NCBI RefSeq assembly: GCF_025517535.1
Contig: NZ_JAOPKC010000013.1
Span: 23,719-87,718, forward strand
DNA: 64,000 nucleotides
Origin: Halapricum hydrolyticum
GTDB lineage: Archaea; Halobacteriota; Halobacteria; Halobacteriales; Haloarculaceae
Direction: 5' to 3'
Position 1 is the first letter of the stretch. Each line of letters starts with the position of its first letter. Under the pieces are notes generated by a model, which was not told the DNA's origin, did not search any database, and saw nothing but the letters and a program-made list of their open reading frames with translations. The position numbers and the translations under genes were made by a program. Shown here in pieces: positions 39,798 through 49,648 of the stretch.

Positions 39798-40823
39798 TCA
39801 CTCCGCAGAATCGACCGGTGACGAGAGTACCGCGGTCCCGTCTTCTGATTCGAGAGTAACGTCGTAACCGAACTCCGAGAGCAGCGAGCGGTGGGTCCGA
39901 ACGTGGTCGGTGACCGCCGGACAACCGACGCGACCGCCGGCGAGCGCGAGAAACACCAGTAGCTGGTCGGCCATGTGTCGGTCGACGGCCGCGTCGGTCT
40001 CGCGGAACCGCTCGAAGTCCTCGAGTGCCAGATCGGCCACGGTCTCGGAGGGGCGGCCGGGCTCGCCGAGCGCGTCGAAGCCGGCGAGCGTCCGGTCGTA
40101 GCGTGCCCGGATCACGAGCGACGACCCCGTCGAACCGGTCTCGACGTACCTGACTGTTCGCTCCCCGGGCGGGAGAGCGGCCGCGTCGAGTCGTTCGAAG
40201 ACGCGATCGGCCTGGCGATCCGCCACGTCGCTGTCTTCGAGATCCGCCGAGGCCGTCGAGTAGACGTCGACCGCCCGCAGCGAGCCACGCGCGTCGAGTT
40301 CGATCGGCGACAGCGACGACGGCGACAGCCGGAGCGTCACCTCTCCGCCACCCTTCGGATAGAACCCGATCCGGCCGACCTCGAGTTCGGCGTCCAGCCC
40401 GAACCGGGCGAGCAACGGGAGTTTGACGTGCCGGAGATATGCCACGGGCGGCGACCACTTGACGTCAGTTCCCCCAGTCGCCGTCACCGTGAGCGGGTCG
40501 TCGATCACGGTCGCCAGTGGCAGGACGGCATCGAGCAGGAGCGTCACGCTCCCGGCGGTCTCGATCTCGACCGACAGCGCGTGCCGGCGCGTCTCGCCAG
40601 GCTCGAAGACGAGCGCCTCCGATCCGAGGGACGCTCCCTCGAGGTCGGCGTCGCAGTACTCGGCGAGCAACTCGACCGCCGCGAGGTGCTGGGGCTTGAG
40701 TCCGGGTTCCGGCCGCGAGCCACGGATCGACTCGACCCGGACCGACGTGTCGGTAATCACCGCGAGCGAGAGGCTCGTCCGCAGGAGCTGTCCCCCACCG
40801 TCCGAGCCGTCGATCGTGAGCAT
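39798..40823 (-). CDS. rtcA: RNA 3'-terminal phosphate cyclase
   Basis: 341 residues, RtcA family: 'LTIDGSDGGGQLLRTSLSLA' at the start, 'GGTDVKWSPPVAYLRHV' and the catalytic His region 'VDRHMADQLLVFLALAGG'. Converts RNA 3'-phosphates to 2',3'-cyclic phosphates with ATP. ATG 40823. Divergent from the methyltransferase gene. Confidence 0.93.
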   Translation of the reverse strand: MLTIDGSDGGGQLLRTSLSLAVITDTSVRVESIRGSRPEPGLKPQHLAAVELLAEYCDADLEGASLGSEALVFEPGETRRHALSVEIETAGSVTLLLDAVLPLATVIDDPLTVTATGGTDVKWSPPVAYLRHVKLPLLARFGLDAELEVGRIGFYPKGGGEVTLRLSPSSLSPIELDARGSLRAVDVYSTASADLEDSDVADRQADRVFERLDAAALPPGERTVRYVETGSTGSSLVIRARYDRTLAGFDALGEPGRPSETVADLALEDFERFRETDAAVDRHMADQLLVFLALAGGRVGCPAVTDHVRTHRSLLSEFGYDVTLESEDGTAVLSSPVDSAE

Positions 40824-40954
40824 ATCCGTAGCTATCGGGGGCCAGGGTGAAAGGATTCGCTGACCGCGGACACGCTCGAAAGCGCATGTCGCGCGCCTCC
40901 GCACGTGCCAGCGTCTCAGAAGATTTATTATATTGCTGTGAGATGAGCGGAGAA

Positions 40955-41707
40955 ATGACGGTTCGAGTCTTCGAAATCGCCGAAGCCGACCGCCGGATAC
41001 AGAACCCGTTTTCCCGGGAGAAGCTGTCGCTCCTGGCCGACGTCTGTGACGTCTCCGAGGGGACGACGATGCTCGACCTCGCCTGTGGCAAAGGAGAGCT
41101 ACTCTGCCAGTGGGCAGCCCAGCACGGCGTCTCGGGAACGGGGGTCGACGTACACGACGCGTTCGTCTCTGACGCGCGTGACCGGGCCACGGAGCTCGAC
41201 GTGGCCGAGCAACTCACGTTCATCGAGGCGGACGCGTCCGAGTACGAGGTTGCCGACCACGAGGTGGACGTGGCGAGTTGCCTCGGCGCGTCGTGGATCG
41301 GAGGTGGCTTCCAGGGGACACTGCAGTTGCTCTCGAGGGCCACGAGAGACGAATCGAGTCTCGTCCTCGTCGGAGAGCCCTACTGGCGTGAAGAGCCGCC
41401 ACCCGGAGCAGTGGAGGCCTGCGCTGACGGCGACAGCGAACGGTTCGGAACGCTGGCGACGCTGCAGCAGCGAGCCGAGGACGTGGGGTTCGAACTCGTC
41501 GAGATGGTCCTCGCGAACGCGGACACGTGGGACAGATACGAAGCGACGCAGTGGAAAACGGTCTCGGACTGGCTCCGGGAGCATCCCGACGACCCCGACG
41601 CCGACGCCGTTCGAGAACACCGGGACGACAGCCGCCGCAACTACCTCGAATACGGGCGGCGCTACTTCGGCTGGGGAGTGTTCGTATTCCGCGAAAAACG
41701 AGACTGA
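40955..41707 (+). CDS. Class I SAM-dependent methyltransferase
   Basis: 250 residues. SAM motif I 'TMLDLACGKGELLCQWA' at about 39-55; 'GVDVHDAFVSDARDRA' supplies the acidic ribose contact. Substrate unknown; the C-terminus is helical ('WKTVSDWLREHPDDPDADAV'). ATG 40955 is chosen because TATA-like tttattatatt is centred 27 bases upstream (40924-40934); the ATG at 40943 is 12 bases earlier. Confidence 0.85.
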   Translation: MTVRVFEIAEADRRIQNPFSREKLSLLADVCDVSEGTTMLDLACGKGELLCQWAAQHGVSGTGVDVHDAFVSDARDRATELDVAEQLTFIEADASEYEVADHEVDVASCLGASWIGGGFQGTLQLLSRATRDESSLVLVGEPYWREEPPPGAVEACADGDSERFGTLATLQQRAEDVGFELVEMVLANADTWDRYEATQWKTVSDWLREHPDDPDADAVREHRDDSRRNYLEYGRRYFGWGVFVFREKRD

Positions 41708-41800
41708 GACGGATTATTGTCCGTCTGTTCCGCATCGACCGCGGGGCGGTCGGAGCGGTAAATCGGTACGATAATCCGTATGAGATCGTCGTAGCAGTCC

Positions 41801-42640
41801 CTAGAGATCGGCCCGACTGTACCGACGGTAGCCGATTGCGGCGGGCACGATAGCCCACAGCGCCAGGACGATCAGGCTGAACCAGTTCGAGAGGAACCAC
41901 GCGCCACCGCCGGTCATGGAGTTCCCGAGAACGCCAGCGACGGCGTTCATGTAGGCCGCGCTCGGCGGCAGACTGGCCAGAGCAGCGACGAGGTCAGGCA
42001 TCGCACTGAGGTCGTTCGTGAACAGTCCGTCGGGGACCTGGAAGCCGTTGAGGACGAACCAGGTACCGATGGTGACGAAGTCCCAGGCGAACTCAAGGAT
42101 CACCAGCGCGAGGACGCTGATCGTCGCGGCACGGGTCGTCGAGGCCGTGCTGGCGGAGACGCCCACGAAGAAGGCGATGTACACCAGCACGAACAGCAGC
42201 GTCACGGCGACGAACAGGGCGTAATCGACCGGCGCGAACGAAACGTCCGCGGCGAAGATCACGGCCAGCATCGCGACGAGGCCGACCACGACGGGCACGG
42301 CCAGCACGAGGGTGCGGCCCAGGATTTTCCCGACAAGGACGTCACGCCGGGAGTTCGGCAGGCCCAGCAGGAGCTTGCCGGAGCCGGACTCGGTCTCGCC
42401 GGCGACGGACTTGTAGGCTATCACCAGCGACGCGACGGCCACGAACAGCGCGATCGGCGACGCCAGAAAGCCCAGCAGCCCGATCGAATCGAGTTCTGAA
42501 CCGCTCGATATCTCCGGAACGAATGCGTAGAGACTGGCGAACAGCACCGCCAGCAGCAGAAACACTGCCGAGAGCGCCCACAGCGAGCGAGAGCGTCGCG
42601 CGTCGGCGAAGTCCTTGCGAGCGACGACAGCCCAGGTCAT
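41801..42640 (-). CDS. ABC-2 type transporter permease
   Basis: 279 residues, about six membrane helices. 'VVARKDFADARRSRSLWALS' start and 'GETESGSGKLLLGLPNSRRDVLVGKILGR' loop are typical of haloarchaeal ABC-2 permeases of the NatB/NosY kind. Start ATG overlaps the stop of the ATPase gene (ATGA at 42637-42640), so the two form one transporter. Substrate unknown. Confidence 0.88.
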   Translation of the reverse strand: MTWAVVARKDFADARRSRSLWALSAVFLLLAVLFASLYAFVPEISSGSELDSIGLLGFLASPIALFVAVASLVIAYKSVAGETESGSGKLLLGLPNSRRDVLVGKILGRTLVLAVPVVVGLVAMLAVIFAADVSFAPVDYALFVAVTLLFVLVYIAFFVGVSASTASTTRAATISVLALVILEFAWDFVTIGTWFVLNGFQVPDGLFTNDLSAMPDLVAALASLPPSAAYMNAVAGVLGNSMTGGGAWFLSNWFSLIVLALWAIVPAAIGYRRYSRADL

Positions 42641-43641
42641 CGCGCTACCTCCGCGGGGTTCGCGGCGTCGTCTGTCTCATCGGGGTGCTCGGTCGCTGCT
42701 TCGTCGTCCAGTTCCGCGGCTGTCTCGTCGGTGTCCGCAACGGTCGTGAACGTCGCGAACAGCTCTTCCAGGCTGGTCTCGCTAGTCCTGAAGTCGAGCA
42801 TTTCGGCGCCGGCGGACTCGATCGCGTCAAGAATCGCCGTCTTCGAGCCGGCCCCCATCGTGACGGTGATGGTACGGTCGGTCGCGGCCACGCCCTGGAC
42901 GCCATCGAGGGCGTCTAACGCGTCCAGCGCCGCATCCGGAACGGCGTCGACGGTGATCGTCAACTCGGTCGCGGAGCCGGCGCTCTCGCGAAGTCCGGCG
43001 ATGGTGTCGACGGTGACGATCTTCCCCTCGTTGAGGATCGCGACGCGATCACAGATCGCCTCGACCTGTTCGAGGATGTGACTGGAGAAGAACACCGTCG
43101 CCCCGCGTTCGGCCTCTTCGCGGATGAGTCGGCGCATCTCGCGCGCACCGTTGGGGTCCAGCCCGGTCGACGGTTCGTCGAGGATCAGCAGGTCGGGTTC
43201 GCCGACCAGCGCCATCGCGAGGACGAGCCGCTGGCGCATCCCCTTGGAGTAGCCGCCGGCCTTCCGGTCGGCGGCATCGGCGATCCCGACGCGTTCGAGC
43301 AGGGCCATCGGATCGTCGTCGGTCCTCTTGGAGTCGATCGCGAACTGGACGTGCTGGCGACCGGTCAACCGGTCGTAGACGCGGTAGGCGTCCGGCAGCA
43401 CGCCGACGCGACGCCGGATCTCCAGACTCTCCGCCTGGGCGTCCATGCCGAGGACGCGCGCGGAGCCGGCCGTCGGGCGAACGAAGTCCAGCAAGGTGTC
43501 GATAGTCGTCGACTTGCCGGCCCCGTTGGGCCCGAGGAACCCGAAAATCTCGCCCTCTTCGACGGTGAGGTCGACGCCGTCGAGCGCGACCACGTCGCCG
43601 AAGTGCTTGGTCAAACCTGTGAGTTCAATAGCAGATCTCAT
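42637..43641 (-). CDS. ABC transporter ATP-binding protein
   Basis: 334 residues. Walker A 'FLGPNGAGKSTTIDTLL' at about 34-50, 'YSKGMRQRLVLAMALVGEPDLLILDEPSTGLDP' region with ABC signature and Walker B, H-loop 'FFSSHIL'. C-terminal extra domain (about 215-300) is common in these exporters. Co-translated with the ABC-2 permease. Confidence 0.93.
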   Translation of the reverse strand: MRSAIELTGLTKHFGDVVALDGVDLTVEEGEIFGFLGPNGAGKSTTIDTLLDFVRPTAGSARVLGMDAQAESLEIRRRVGVLPDAYRVYDRLTGRQHVQFAIDSKRTDDDPMALLERVGIADAADRKAGGYSKGMRQRLVLAMALVGEPDLLILDEPSTGLDPNGAREMRRLIREEAERGATVFFSSHILEQVEAICDRVAILNEGKIVTVDTIAGLRESAGSATELTITVDAVPDAALDALDALDGVQGVAATDRTITVTMGAGSKTAILDAIESAGAEMLDFRTSETSLEELFATFTTVADTDETAAELDDEAATEHPDETDDAANPAEVAR

Positions 43642-43660
43642 ACCATAGAGACTACTTGTT

Positions 43661-43693
43661 AGTATATAAATGCATACTGAGTGATGATATCAC
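43661..43693 (-). promoter_or_regulatory. Promoter with inverted repeats ahead of the ABC operon
   Basis: TATA-like catttatata on the minus strand (43664-43673) is flanked by arms AGTAT (43661-43665) and ATACT (43674-43678); just upstream is GTGAT-GAT-ATCAC (43681-43693). These could be operator sites. A 14-bp direct repeat GGGATGCGGGCCGA follows at 43731 and 43757. Confidence 0.5.
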
Positions 43694-43836
43694 GGATGGG
43701 ATTTCCGAGTTCCAGCGCGCAATCGGTTTCGGGATGCGGGCCGACCCCAGCCGGATGGGATGCGGGCCGATCACTACCCCGGCTCGCAGGGCCGACCGAC
43801 GCCCCGGCAGAGTGCCGGGATCCGAGACGGCTGTCC

Positions 43837-45024
43837 CTAGTTCGTCGTCGTGACCTCGATCACGTCGCGATGATCGAGCTTCGTGTCAGCACCGACCTGC
43901 CGGCCCGAGCGGACGTCGTGAGCGTGGAGAAACCCGTCGCCGATGTCAGTGTGGAGGAAATACGCGAAGTCCTCGGCGGTCGAGCCGTCCGGGAGGACGA
44001 AACAGTCCTGCAGGAACGTGCCATCGTCCTGCGGACTGCTCGCCCCCGGGAAGACCGCGATCGCACTGAGTTGCTCGAACAGCGCCGTCTCGAGGACTTC
44101 CTGGACGCCCGTGCCGCCGTAGGCGTCGACGAACTCCCGGATCCGTTCGAGCCCGGCGGCTTTCTCCTCGGGGAGGTCCGCAGTCACTTCGAAGTCCCCG
44201 TCGCCGGGCCGGTACTCGAGTACGCCCTGCTCGTCACCCCGTTTCAGCGCCTTCTCGGCGTGGGCCGAGACCGGAACGAACGTGAGATGCTCGTAGTCGG
44301 GATCGGACGTGACCCGCTCCCAATTGTCCTGTGCGGCCTCGGTGTCCATCTTGTTGGCCGCGATCACCATCGGTTTGGTCCGGATCCTGATCTCCCGGGC
44401 CAGCGCCTCTCGGTCGGCCTCGTCCCAGGCGTCGGGATCGAGGGCCAGATCCAGCGAGAGGATCACCTGCTTGACCTCGTCTTCGCTGATCCCGAACGCC
44501 GACAGCTGTTCGGCCAGATCGGCCTCGATCTCCCGTTCCGCGCCGTCATAGCCCGTGTGGTAGCGATCGATCCCCTTCTCCAGGACGTCGAGATACCACA
44601 TGTCGAGTTCGTTTTCCAGGAAGTCGATGTCCTCCCGTGGATCGTGATCGTCGGTCGGCTCGCCTTCGAGGTCAGTCTCGCCGGTGAAATCGACGACGTG
44701 GACGAGCACGTCGGTCTCGTTCAGGTCCGAGAGGAACTGATTGCCCAGCCCCTTCCCCTCGTGGGCACCGGGGACGAGTCCGGCCACGTCGACCAGTTTC
44801 GTCGGGACGAACCGAACCCCGTCGGCACAGTAGCCGTGGTTTGGCGTGCAGGTGTGGCCGAACTCCGGGGCGGCACACTCGACGCGGACGTACGCCTCAC
44901 CCACCGAGGGGTCGATCGTCGTGAAGGGATAGGCCCCTTCGGGAACGTCGTTCATCGTCGCGGCGTTGAAGAACGTGGACTTGCCCACCGAGGGCTTGCC
45001 CACGAGACCGATCCGATAGCTCAT
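43837..45024 (-). CDS. YchF/OLA1-type P-loop NTPase
   Basis: 395 residues. G1 'GLVGKPSVGKSTFFN', G3 'DVAGLVPGAHEGKGLG', G4 'AANKMD', coiled-coil arm in the middle, and a C-terminal TGS-like domain ('DCFVLPDGSTAEDFAYFLHT'). Archaeal YchF relatives bind ribosomes and act in stress. G4 is NKMD instead of the NxxE that confers ATP preference in YchF proper, so GTP use is possible. Confidence 0.9.
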   Translation of the reverse strand: MSYRIGLVGKPSVGKSTFFNAATMNDVPEGAYPFTTIDPSVGEAYVRVECAAPEFGHTCTPNHGYCADGVRFVPTKLVDVAGLVPGAHEGKGLGNQFLSDLNETDVLVHVVDFTGETDLEGEPTDDHDPREDIDFLENELDMWYLDVLEKGIDRYHTGYDGAEREIEADLAEQLSAFGISEDEVKQVILSLDLALDPDAWDEADREALAREIRIRTKPMVIAANKMDTEAAQDNWERVTSDPDYEHLTFVPVSAHAEKALKRGDEQGVLEYRPGDGDFEVTADLPEEKAAGLERIREFVDAYGGTGVQEVLETALFEQLSAIAVFPGASSPQDDGTFLQDCFVLPDGSTAEDFAYFLHTDIGDGFLHAHDVRSGRQVGADTKLDHRDVIEVTTTN

Positions 45025-45147
45025 TGGCGAACCAGAGTCGAATCCGAGAGTAAAACGTTCGGAAACGATCGCTCAGCGAGTGTAAGTCCCACACACGGGA
45101 TGAGATCTCGCGCAAAGAATGTGAGAAACAGTTCTGCGGAGCCGCGA

Positions 45148-45894
45148 TCAGAGCCCAGCGTCGGCGTCGGTCGTTCGCTCGCTCACCGCGACCCCGAGAT
45201 ACCCGCCGAGCGCGCTGAGCGCCACGAGGTACGCGACTGCGACGAGCAAGCCGACGGTCAGTCCGGCGATACCGACGAGTGCCGGCACGGCCAGGGACAG
45301 TTCCGTGGCGACGACGGCAGCAGCGCCGACGAGGAACAGGAACAGCAACACGAGCGGCGCGGCGACGACCAGCCCGGCGTAGGCCCCCACGCGGATGCCG
45401 TCCGTCCGATCGGTCGCCTGGAGGTATCCCGAGACGAGCCCGCCGACGACCGGCGAGAACGGCACGAACGACGTGAGCACAGTCACGATACCGCCGGCGA
45501 CGGCGTTCGTCAGAGTGTCGGGCGACGCGATGCTGTCCGCCTCGTGGTGTTCCGCGTGGCGCGCCCGAGCGCGGCGGCGATACGCCAGGAACCCGATCCC
45601 GCCGAGGACCAGCAGGAGGCCCGTGACCAGCAATCCGATGCCAAGCCACCACGCGAGGGCGTAGGTGACGTCGATCAGTTCGGCGTTCGTGAGTTCGGTC
45701 GACTCGATTCGCCCCTCTGCGACGAGCTGTGCGATCCACGCTCGATCGGCGCCCCCGTAGACGGCCAGTCCGATGGCAGCGACCGCCAGGCCGCCGAGAA
45801 CGAGCATGCCGGTGACGAACCACTCGACGAATCGAGCCAGGGGCTCGTCCGGTCGGCGCTGCTGTACTGTCGTCTCCGCTGTCGATGCTGACAT
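45148..45894 (-). CDS. DUF5518-like membrane protein
   Basis: 248 residues. Two N-terminal membrane helices, then a DUF5518-type helical block ('NAVAGGIVTVLTSFVPFSPVVGGLVSGYL', 'DGIRVGAYAGLVVAAPL'), and two more helices. Function unknown. Downstream of the YchF-like gene on the same strand, with a 123-base gap. Confidence 0.78.
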   Translation of the reverse strand: MSASTAETTVQQRRPDEPLARFVEWFVTGMLVLGGLAVAAIGLAVYGGADRAWIAQLVAEGRIESTELTNAELIDVTYALAWWLGIGLLVTGLLLVLGGIGFLAYRRRARARHAEHHEADSIASPDTLTNAVAGGIVTVLTSFVPFSPVVGGLVSGYLQATDRTDGIRVGAYAGLVVAAPLVLLFLFLVGAAAVVATELSLAVPALVGIAGLTVGLLVAVAYLVALSALGGYLGVAVSERTTDADAGL

Positions 45895-45971
45895 ACCACT
45901 ACCGACGCGCCCAGAGTAGATATAGATTCAGTGACAGATAGTGGCACAACAGGCGAGGGAGGAGACCGACG

Positions 45972-47807
45972 CTAGTCGTAGGTCTCCTTCTCGGCGACGG
46001 TCACGCTCGTCCCGTCGGAGGCGACCACGACGGCGGTCGATCCGCGGTCGTCCTCGGTCCGGATCGTCAGCGGTCCCACCGTCGCGGTCTCGCCGGCTTC
46101 AGGGATCGCAACTGTGCCGACCGTCGCGTTGTCCCGGGTGACGCGCACCCCGAACCCGTCGTCAGTAGGGACGACCGCGACCCGGTGGTCGTCGACCCGA
46201 ACGTCGGCCTGCACCGGATCAGTGGTGAACGATCGGGTCGTCTCGCCGTCAACGGTCAGATCGACGGCGTAGGCCGATTCGTTGCCGGTGACGTCCCAGC
46301 CCGTCCGCTCGGCGCGGACGGTTTCGCGCCAGCCGAGCCCGCCGACGTTGACGCTCGCTTCCCCATCGAAAGCGACGGACGGCTTCCGTTCGGCAATAGT
46401 CCAGATGCTCCGGGATTCGCTGGCGACGATCAGTCCGTCGTGAGTTACGTCAGTGGCGTTCTCGACGTCCAGCAAGACGAGGGTCTGTCCGCCGGTGACG
46501 TTCTCCTCGTAGGTCACCAGGTAGTCGCCAACCGTGACCTCGCCCGTGTCGGTCACCGAGCCGGCGTCGACCGTAATCGGTCCGTAGAGCAAACCCGGAA
46601 CGATCAACAGGAGTCCGACCGTCCCGAGAGCGAGCAACGCGACGTTCCGATGGGTCGCCCACCGGGTATCCCGCCCCCAGACGGCGGCCGGAACCGCGGG
46701 AGCCGCGAGTATGACAACTGCGAGGACGACCAGCGCGATGATCGGCGCGAGGCCGGCGATCTCCGGGACGAGCCCGGAGATCGAAACCACCAGCGAGAGT
46801 GCGAGCACCCCGACGAACAACGCGAACGGGAGCGCGAGGAGGAGCAGCCAGCCGATCGCGAGCGGACGGGGGATCGAGCGGTCGCTGCCGGCCACCGCGA
46901 CCGTCACCAGTCCGGCCAGCACGAGGACGACGACCACGCCGGCAGCGCGATACAGGTAGAAGACGTCCTCGCCGGGCCAGACGAGCAGCCACAGCGACAG
47001 CGCGAGGCCGAACCCGACAGTACCGAGAAACAGCGTCGAAGGAGAGAGCCGCCGCCGGCGCGAGCGGAGCAGCCCGATCGCCACTACTGCGCCGACGACG
47101 AACCCGAGCATGTGTGCCTGAAACGCGATCGACGCCCACGACGGCGGCGACGGCCCGCTGGGTGAGATCGATCCCGTGACCACCGGGTTCACGAACGCCT
47201 GATAGAGGGTATCGAGCGCCCTCGAACCGACGACGGCCCCGACGGCCGCCCACGGATTCAGCACGACTGCGAAACCCGCGACCGCGAAAACCGCACCAGA
47301 GAACCCGAGTCCCGGCCCCAGCGAGAAGATTCCCGTCAGGAGCGCGACGGCGAACATCGCGGCCGGCACGAGCGCGATCCGCACGCCGGGCCGGTACCGC
47401 CAGCTACCGTCGGTGGCCAGCAGCGAATCGCGCTCGCGTCGCGATGGCGGGTAGTGTCCCCACGCGTACTCGGCGACGAGCCCGAACGCCAGCGTCCCAG
47501 TCATGTTGCTGACGAGATGGGCGGGCGAGCCGTGGGCGAACCCCGAAGTCACGACGCCGAACGGGTAGAAGTACGACCACGAGACGAAGGGGAGCGTCAG
47601 TGGATCGTCCCAGTGGGCCAGGCCGCCCTGGGCCAGCAGGTAAAACGCCGTGACCAGCGCGACTGCGATCAGCGTTCCCCACGGAACGCCATAGACGAGC
47701 CGACCGTCTGTGAGCCCACGCCATCGCTGCCACCCGTCGTAATAGGACACCGCACCGACGGCGACGGCCAGGGTCACCAGGAGGGCGGCGACAGAGAGCG
47801 AAACCAT
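45972..47807 (-). CDS. Rhomboid-family intramembrane serine protease with secreted C-terminal domain
   Basis: 611 residues. Rhomboid core at residues 40-240: 'SGFAHGSPAHLVSNM' (His92/His97, Asn101), catalytic Ser170 in 'GFSGAVF' and His232 in 'QAHMLGF'. Four more helices (about 248-400) and a roughly 200-residue beta-type domain ('GDYLVTYEENVTGGQTLVLL', several sequons) follow, which should lie outside the cell. This C-terminal fusion is not part of the standard rhomboid; it may recruit substrate or be a processed substrate. Confidence 0.85.
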   Translation of the reverse strand: MVSLSVAALLVTLAVAVGAVSYYDGWQRWRGLTDGRLVYGVPWGTLIAVALVTAFYLLAQGGLAHWDDPLTLPFVSWSYFYPFGVVTSGFAHGSPAHLVSNMTGTLAFGLVAEYAWGHYPPSRRERDSLLATDGSWRYRPGVRIALVPAAMFAVALLTGIFSLGPGLGFSGAVFAVAGFAVVLNPWAAVGAVVGSRALDTLYQAFVNPVVTGSISPSGPSPPSWASIAFQAHMLGFVVGAVVAIGLLRSRRRRLSPSTLFLGTVGFGLALSLWLLVWPGEDVFYLYRAAGVVVVLVLAGLVTVAVAGSDRSIPRPLAIGWLLLLALPFALFVGVLALSLVVSISGLVPEIAGLAPIIALVVLAVVILAAPAVPAAVWGRDTRWATHRNVALLALGTVGLLLIVPGLLYGPITVDAGSVTDTGEVTVGDYLVTYEENVTGGQTLVLLDVENATDVTHDGLIVASESRSIWTIAERKPSVAFDGEASVNVGGLGWRETVRAERTGWDVTGNESAYAVDLTVDGETTRSFTTDPVQADVRVDDHRVAVVPTDDGFGVRVTRDNATVGTVAIPEAGETATVGPLTIRTEDDRGSTAVVVASDGTSVTVAEKETYD

Positions 47808-48142
47808 CAGATGTTCCGAGGGCGACAGATCGTATCAATGGTTCGGTCGTTCCGCGTCCACAACGTTTATTGAGACAGTCTGGCAAGGGACGAGCGAGTA
47901 TGTCAGCCGAACCCATCAGCAGGCGCCGCGCCCGCCAGCCGACCGTTTTCCCCGGGTTCGGCTTCGTTTTCGCGAGTTAGGGGCGGCGGACTGTGTGGCT
48001 GACGCTGGCGCGTCGCCGCAGACGAAACCGCTCTGGTGTCGATCCACGTCGACGGCTGGCTCCCGACGGCCTCGACAGGATCGACGCGAGCGATCACTAT
48101 AAGAACCGTTAACTGACGAACCCACGGTTTCCCTAACAAGAA
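47808..48142. other. Spacer before pheS
   Basis: 335 bases. A 26-codon frame at 47900-47980 ('MSAEPISRRRARQP...') has no support. TATA-like actataagaac (48096-48106) lies about 40 bases before the pheS start. Confidence 0.55.
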
Positions 48143-49648
48143 ATGAAGCTCCCGGAAACGCAGGTCGCGGTCCTCGAGGCCGCGAGCGCGAACGAACCAC
48201 GGACAGTCGAATCGCTTTCCGAAGACCTCGATCGCAAGCCCGAGTCGATCACTCGCGCGGCCTTCGAGCTGGCGGACGAGGGGTTGCTCGACGTGAGCGA
48301 GTCGATCGATGAGTCGGTCTCGCTGACCGAAGAAGGACGGACGTACCTCGAAGACGGGCTGCCCGAGGTCCGGCTGTACGAGGCAGCGATCGATGCCGGC
48401 GGTGACGACGACCCTGTCCAGATGGGGCAGGTCATCGGCGCGTCCGGCCTCGAGGGCGGGGCCGTCGACATCGCGCTGTCGAACTTCGCCCGGAAAGGCT
48501 ACGGCGGGATCGACAGCGGCGAGATCACCGCCAATCCCGACGCCGGTGGGGACGATCCGGAAGCGACGGCGCTCGAATCGATCGCCGGCGGCGACGCCGA
48601 CCTGGTGACCGAAGACACGCTCGACCAGCTCGAACGACGCGGGCTGATCGAGCGCTCCGAGCGGACGGTCCGGTCGGTGCAGCTCACCGACGAGGGCGTG
48701 ACGGCGCTGATGGAGGGCGTCGAGGTCGCCGAGGAAGTCGACCGGCTCACGTCCGAGATGCTCACCAGCGGCGAGTGGCGCGACGTGGAGTTCAGCGAGT
48801 ACAACGTCGCGGCCGACGCGCCCGAGATCGAGGGCGGCAGGCACCATCCGCTACGGTCGATGGCCGAGCGCGTCAAGGACGTGCTGGTCGGGATGGGGTT
48901 TTCGGAGATGCAAGGCCCCCACGCCGACGCCGAGTTCTGGATCAACGACTGTCTGTTCATGCCCCAGGACCACCCTGCCCGCACCCACTGGGACCAGTTC
49001 GGGCTGGACGTGCCGCCGATGCAGGACCTTCCCGAGGACGTTCGTGAACGCGTCGAGGCGGCCCACCGCGAGGGTGTCGGCGAGGACGGCGAGGGCTATC
49101 ACTCCCCCTGGGGCGAGGACATGGCTCGCCAGATCGACCTGCGCGGACACACAACGTCGCTGTCGGCCCGGTACCTCTCGGGGATCGCCGAGGGCGACCT
49201 GGAACCGCCACAGCGGTTCTTCTCGATCGAGAAGGCCTACCGCAACGACGAGATCGACTCGACGCACCTGCTGGAGTTCTTCCAGATCGAAGGGTGGGTC
49301 ATGGCCGATGACCTGTCGGTGCGGGACCTGATGGGGACGTTCACGGAGTTCTACGAGCAGTTCGGGATCACCGACCTGCGGTTCAAGCCCACCTACAACC
49401 CTTACACGGAGCCGAGTTTCGAGCTGTTCGGCGAACATCCCGTCACGGGCGAGGTCGTCGAGATCGGCAACTCCGGGATCTTCCGCCCGGAGATGCTCGA
49501 GCCGCTGGACGTCGACTGTGACGTGATGGCCTGGGGGCTGGCCCTGGAGCGACTGATGATGCTGGTGACCGGCGCAGAGGACATCCGCGACGTCCACGGG
49601 ACGCTCGTGGATCTGGACTATCTGCGAACCGAGGAGGTGCGTTACTGA
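48143..49648 (+). CDS. pheS: Phenylalanyl-tRNA synthetase, alpha subunit
   Basis: 501 residues, archaeal PheS with N-terminal winged-helix DNA-binding-like segments (about 1-200). Class II motif 2 'RFFSIEKAYRNDEIDSTHLLEFFQIEGW', motif 3 'GLALERLMMLVTG', and 'QGPHADAEFWINDCLFMPQDHPART' in the catalytic domain. Forms alpha2beta2 with PheT. Stop overlaps pheT start (TGATG). Confidence 0.96.
   Translation: MKLPETQVAVLEAASANEPRTVESLSEDLDRKPESITRAAFELADEGLLDVSESIDESVSLTEEGRTYLEDGLPEVRLYEAAIDAGGDDDPVQMGQVIGASGLEGGAVDIALSNFARKGYGGIDSGEITANPDAGGDDPEATALESIAGGDADLVTEDTLDQLERRGLIERSERTVRSVQLTDEGVTALMEGVEVAEEVDRLTSEMLTSGEWRDVEFSEYNVAADAPEIEGGRHHPLRSMAERVKDVLVGMGFSEMQGPHADAEFWINDCLFMPQDHPARTHWDQFGLDVPPMQDLPEDVRERVEAAHREGVGEDGEGYHSPWGEDMARQIDLRGHTTSLSARYLSGIAEGDLEPPQRFFSIEKAYRNDEIDSTHLLEFFQIEGWVMADDLSVRDLMGTFTEFYEQFGITDLRFKPTYNPYTEPSFELFGEHPVTGEVVEIGNSGIFRPEMLEPLDVDCDVMAWGLALERLMMLVTGAEDIRDVHGTLVDLDYLRTEEVRY

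Noticed and set aside
43681..45891. A 736-codon plus-strand frame
   Set aside because: Antisense to the YchF-like and DUF5518-like genes; no motif.
47900..47980. 26-codon frame upstream of pheS
   Set aside because: No promoter at the right distance, no homologue recognised, Arg-rich start; kept only as spacer.
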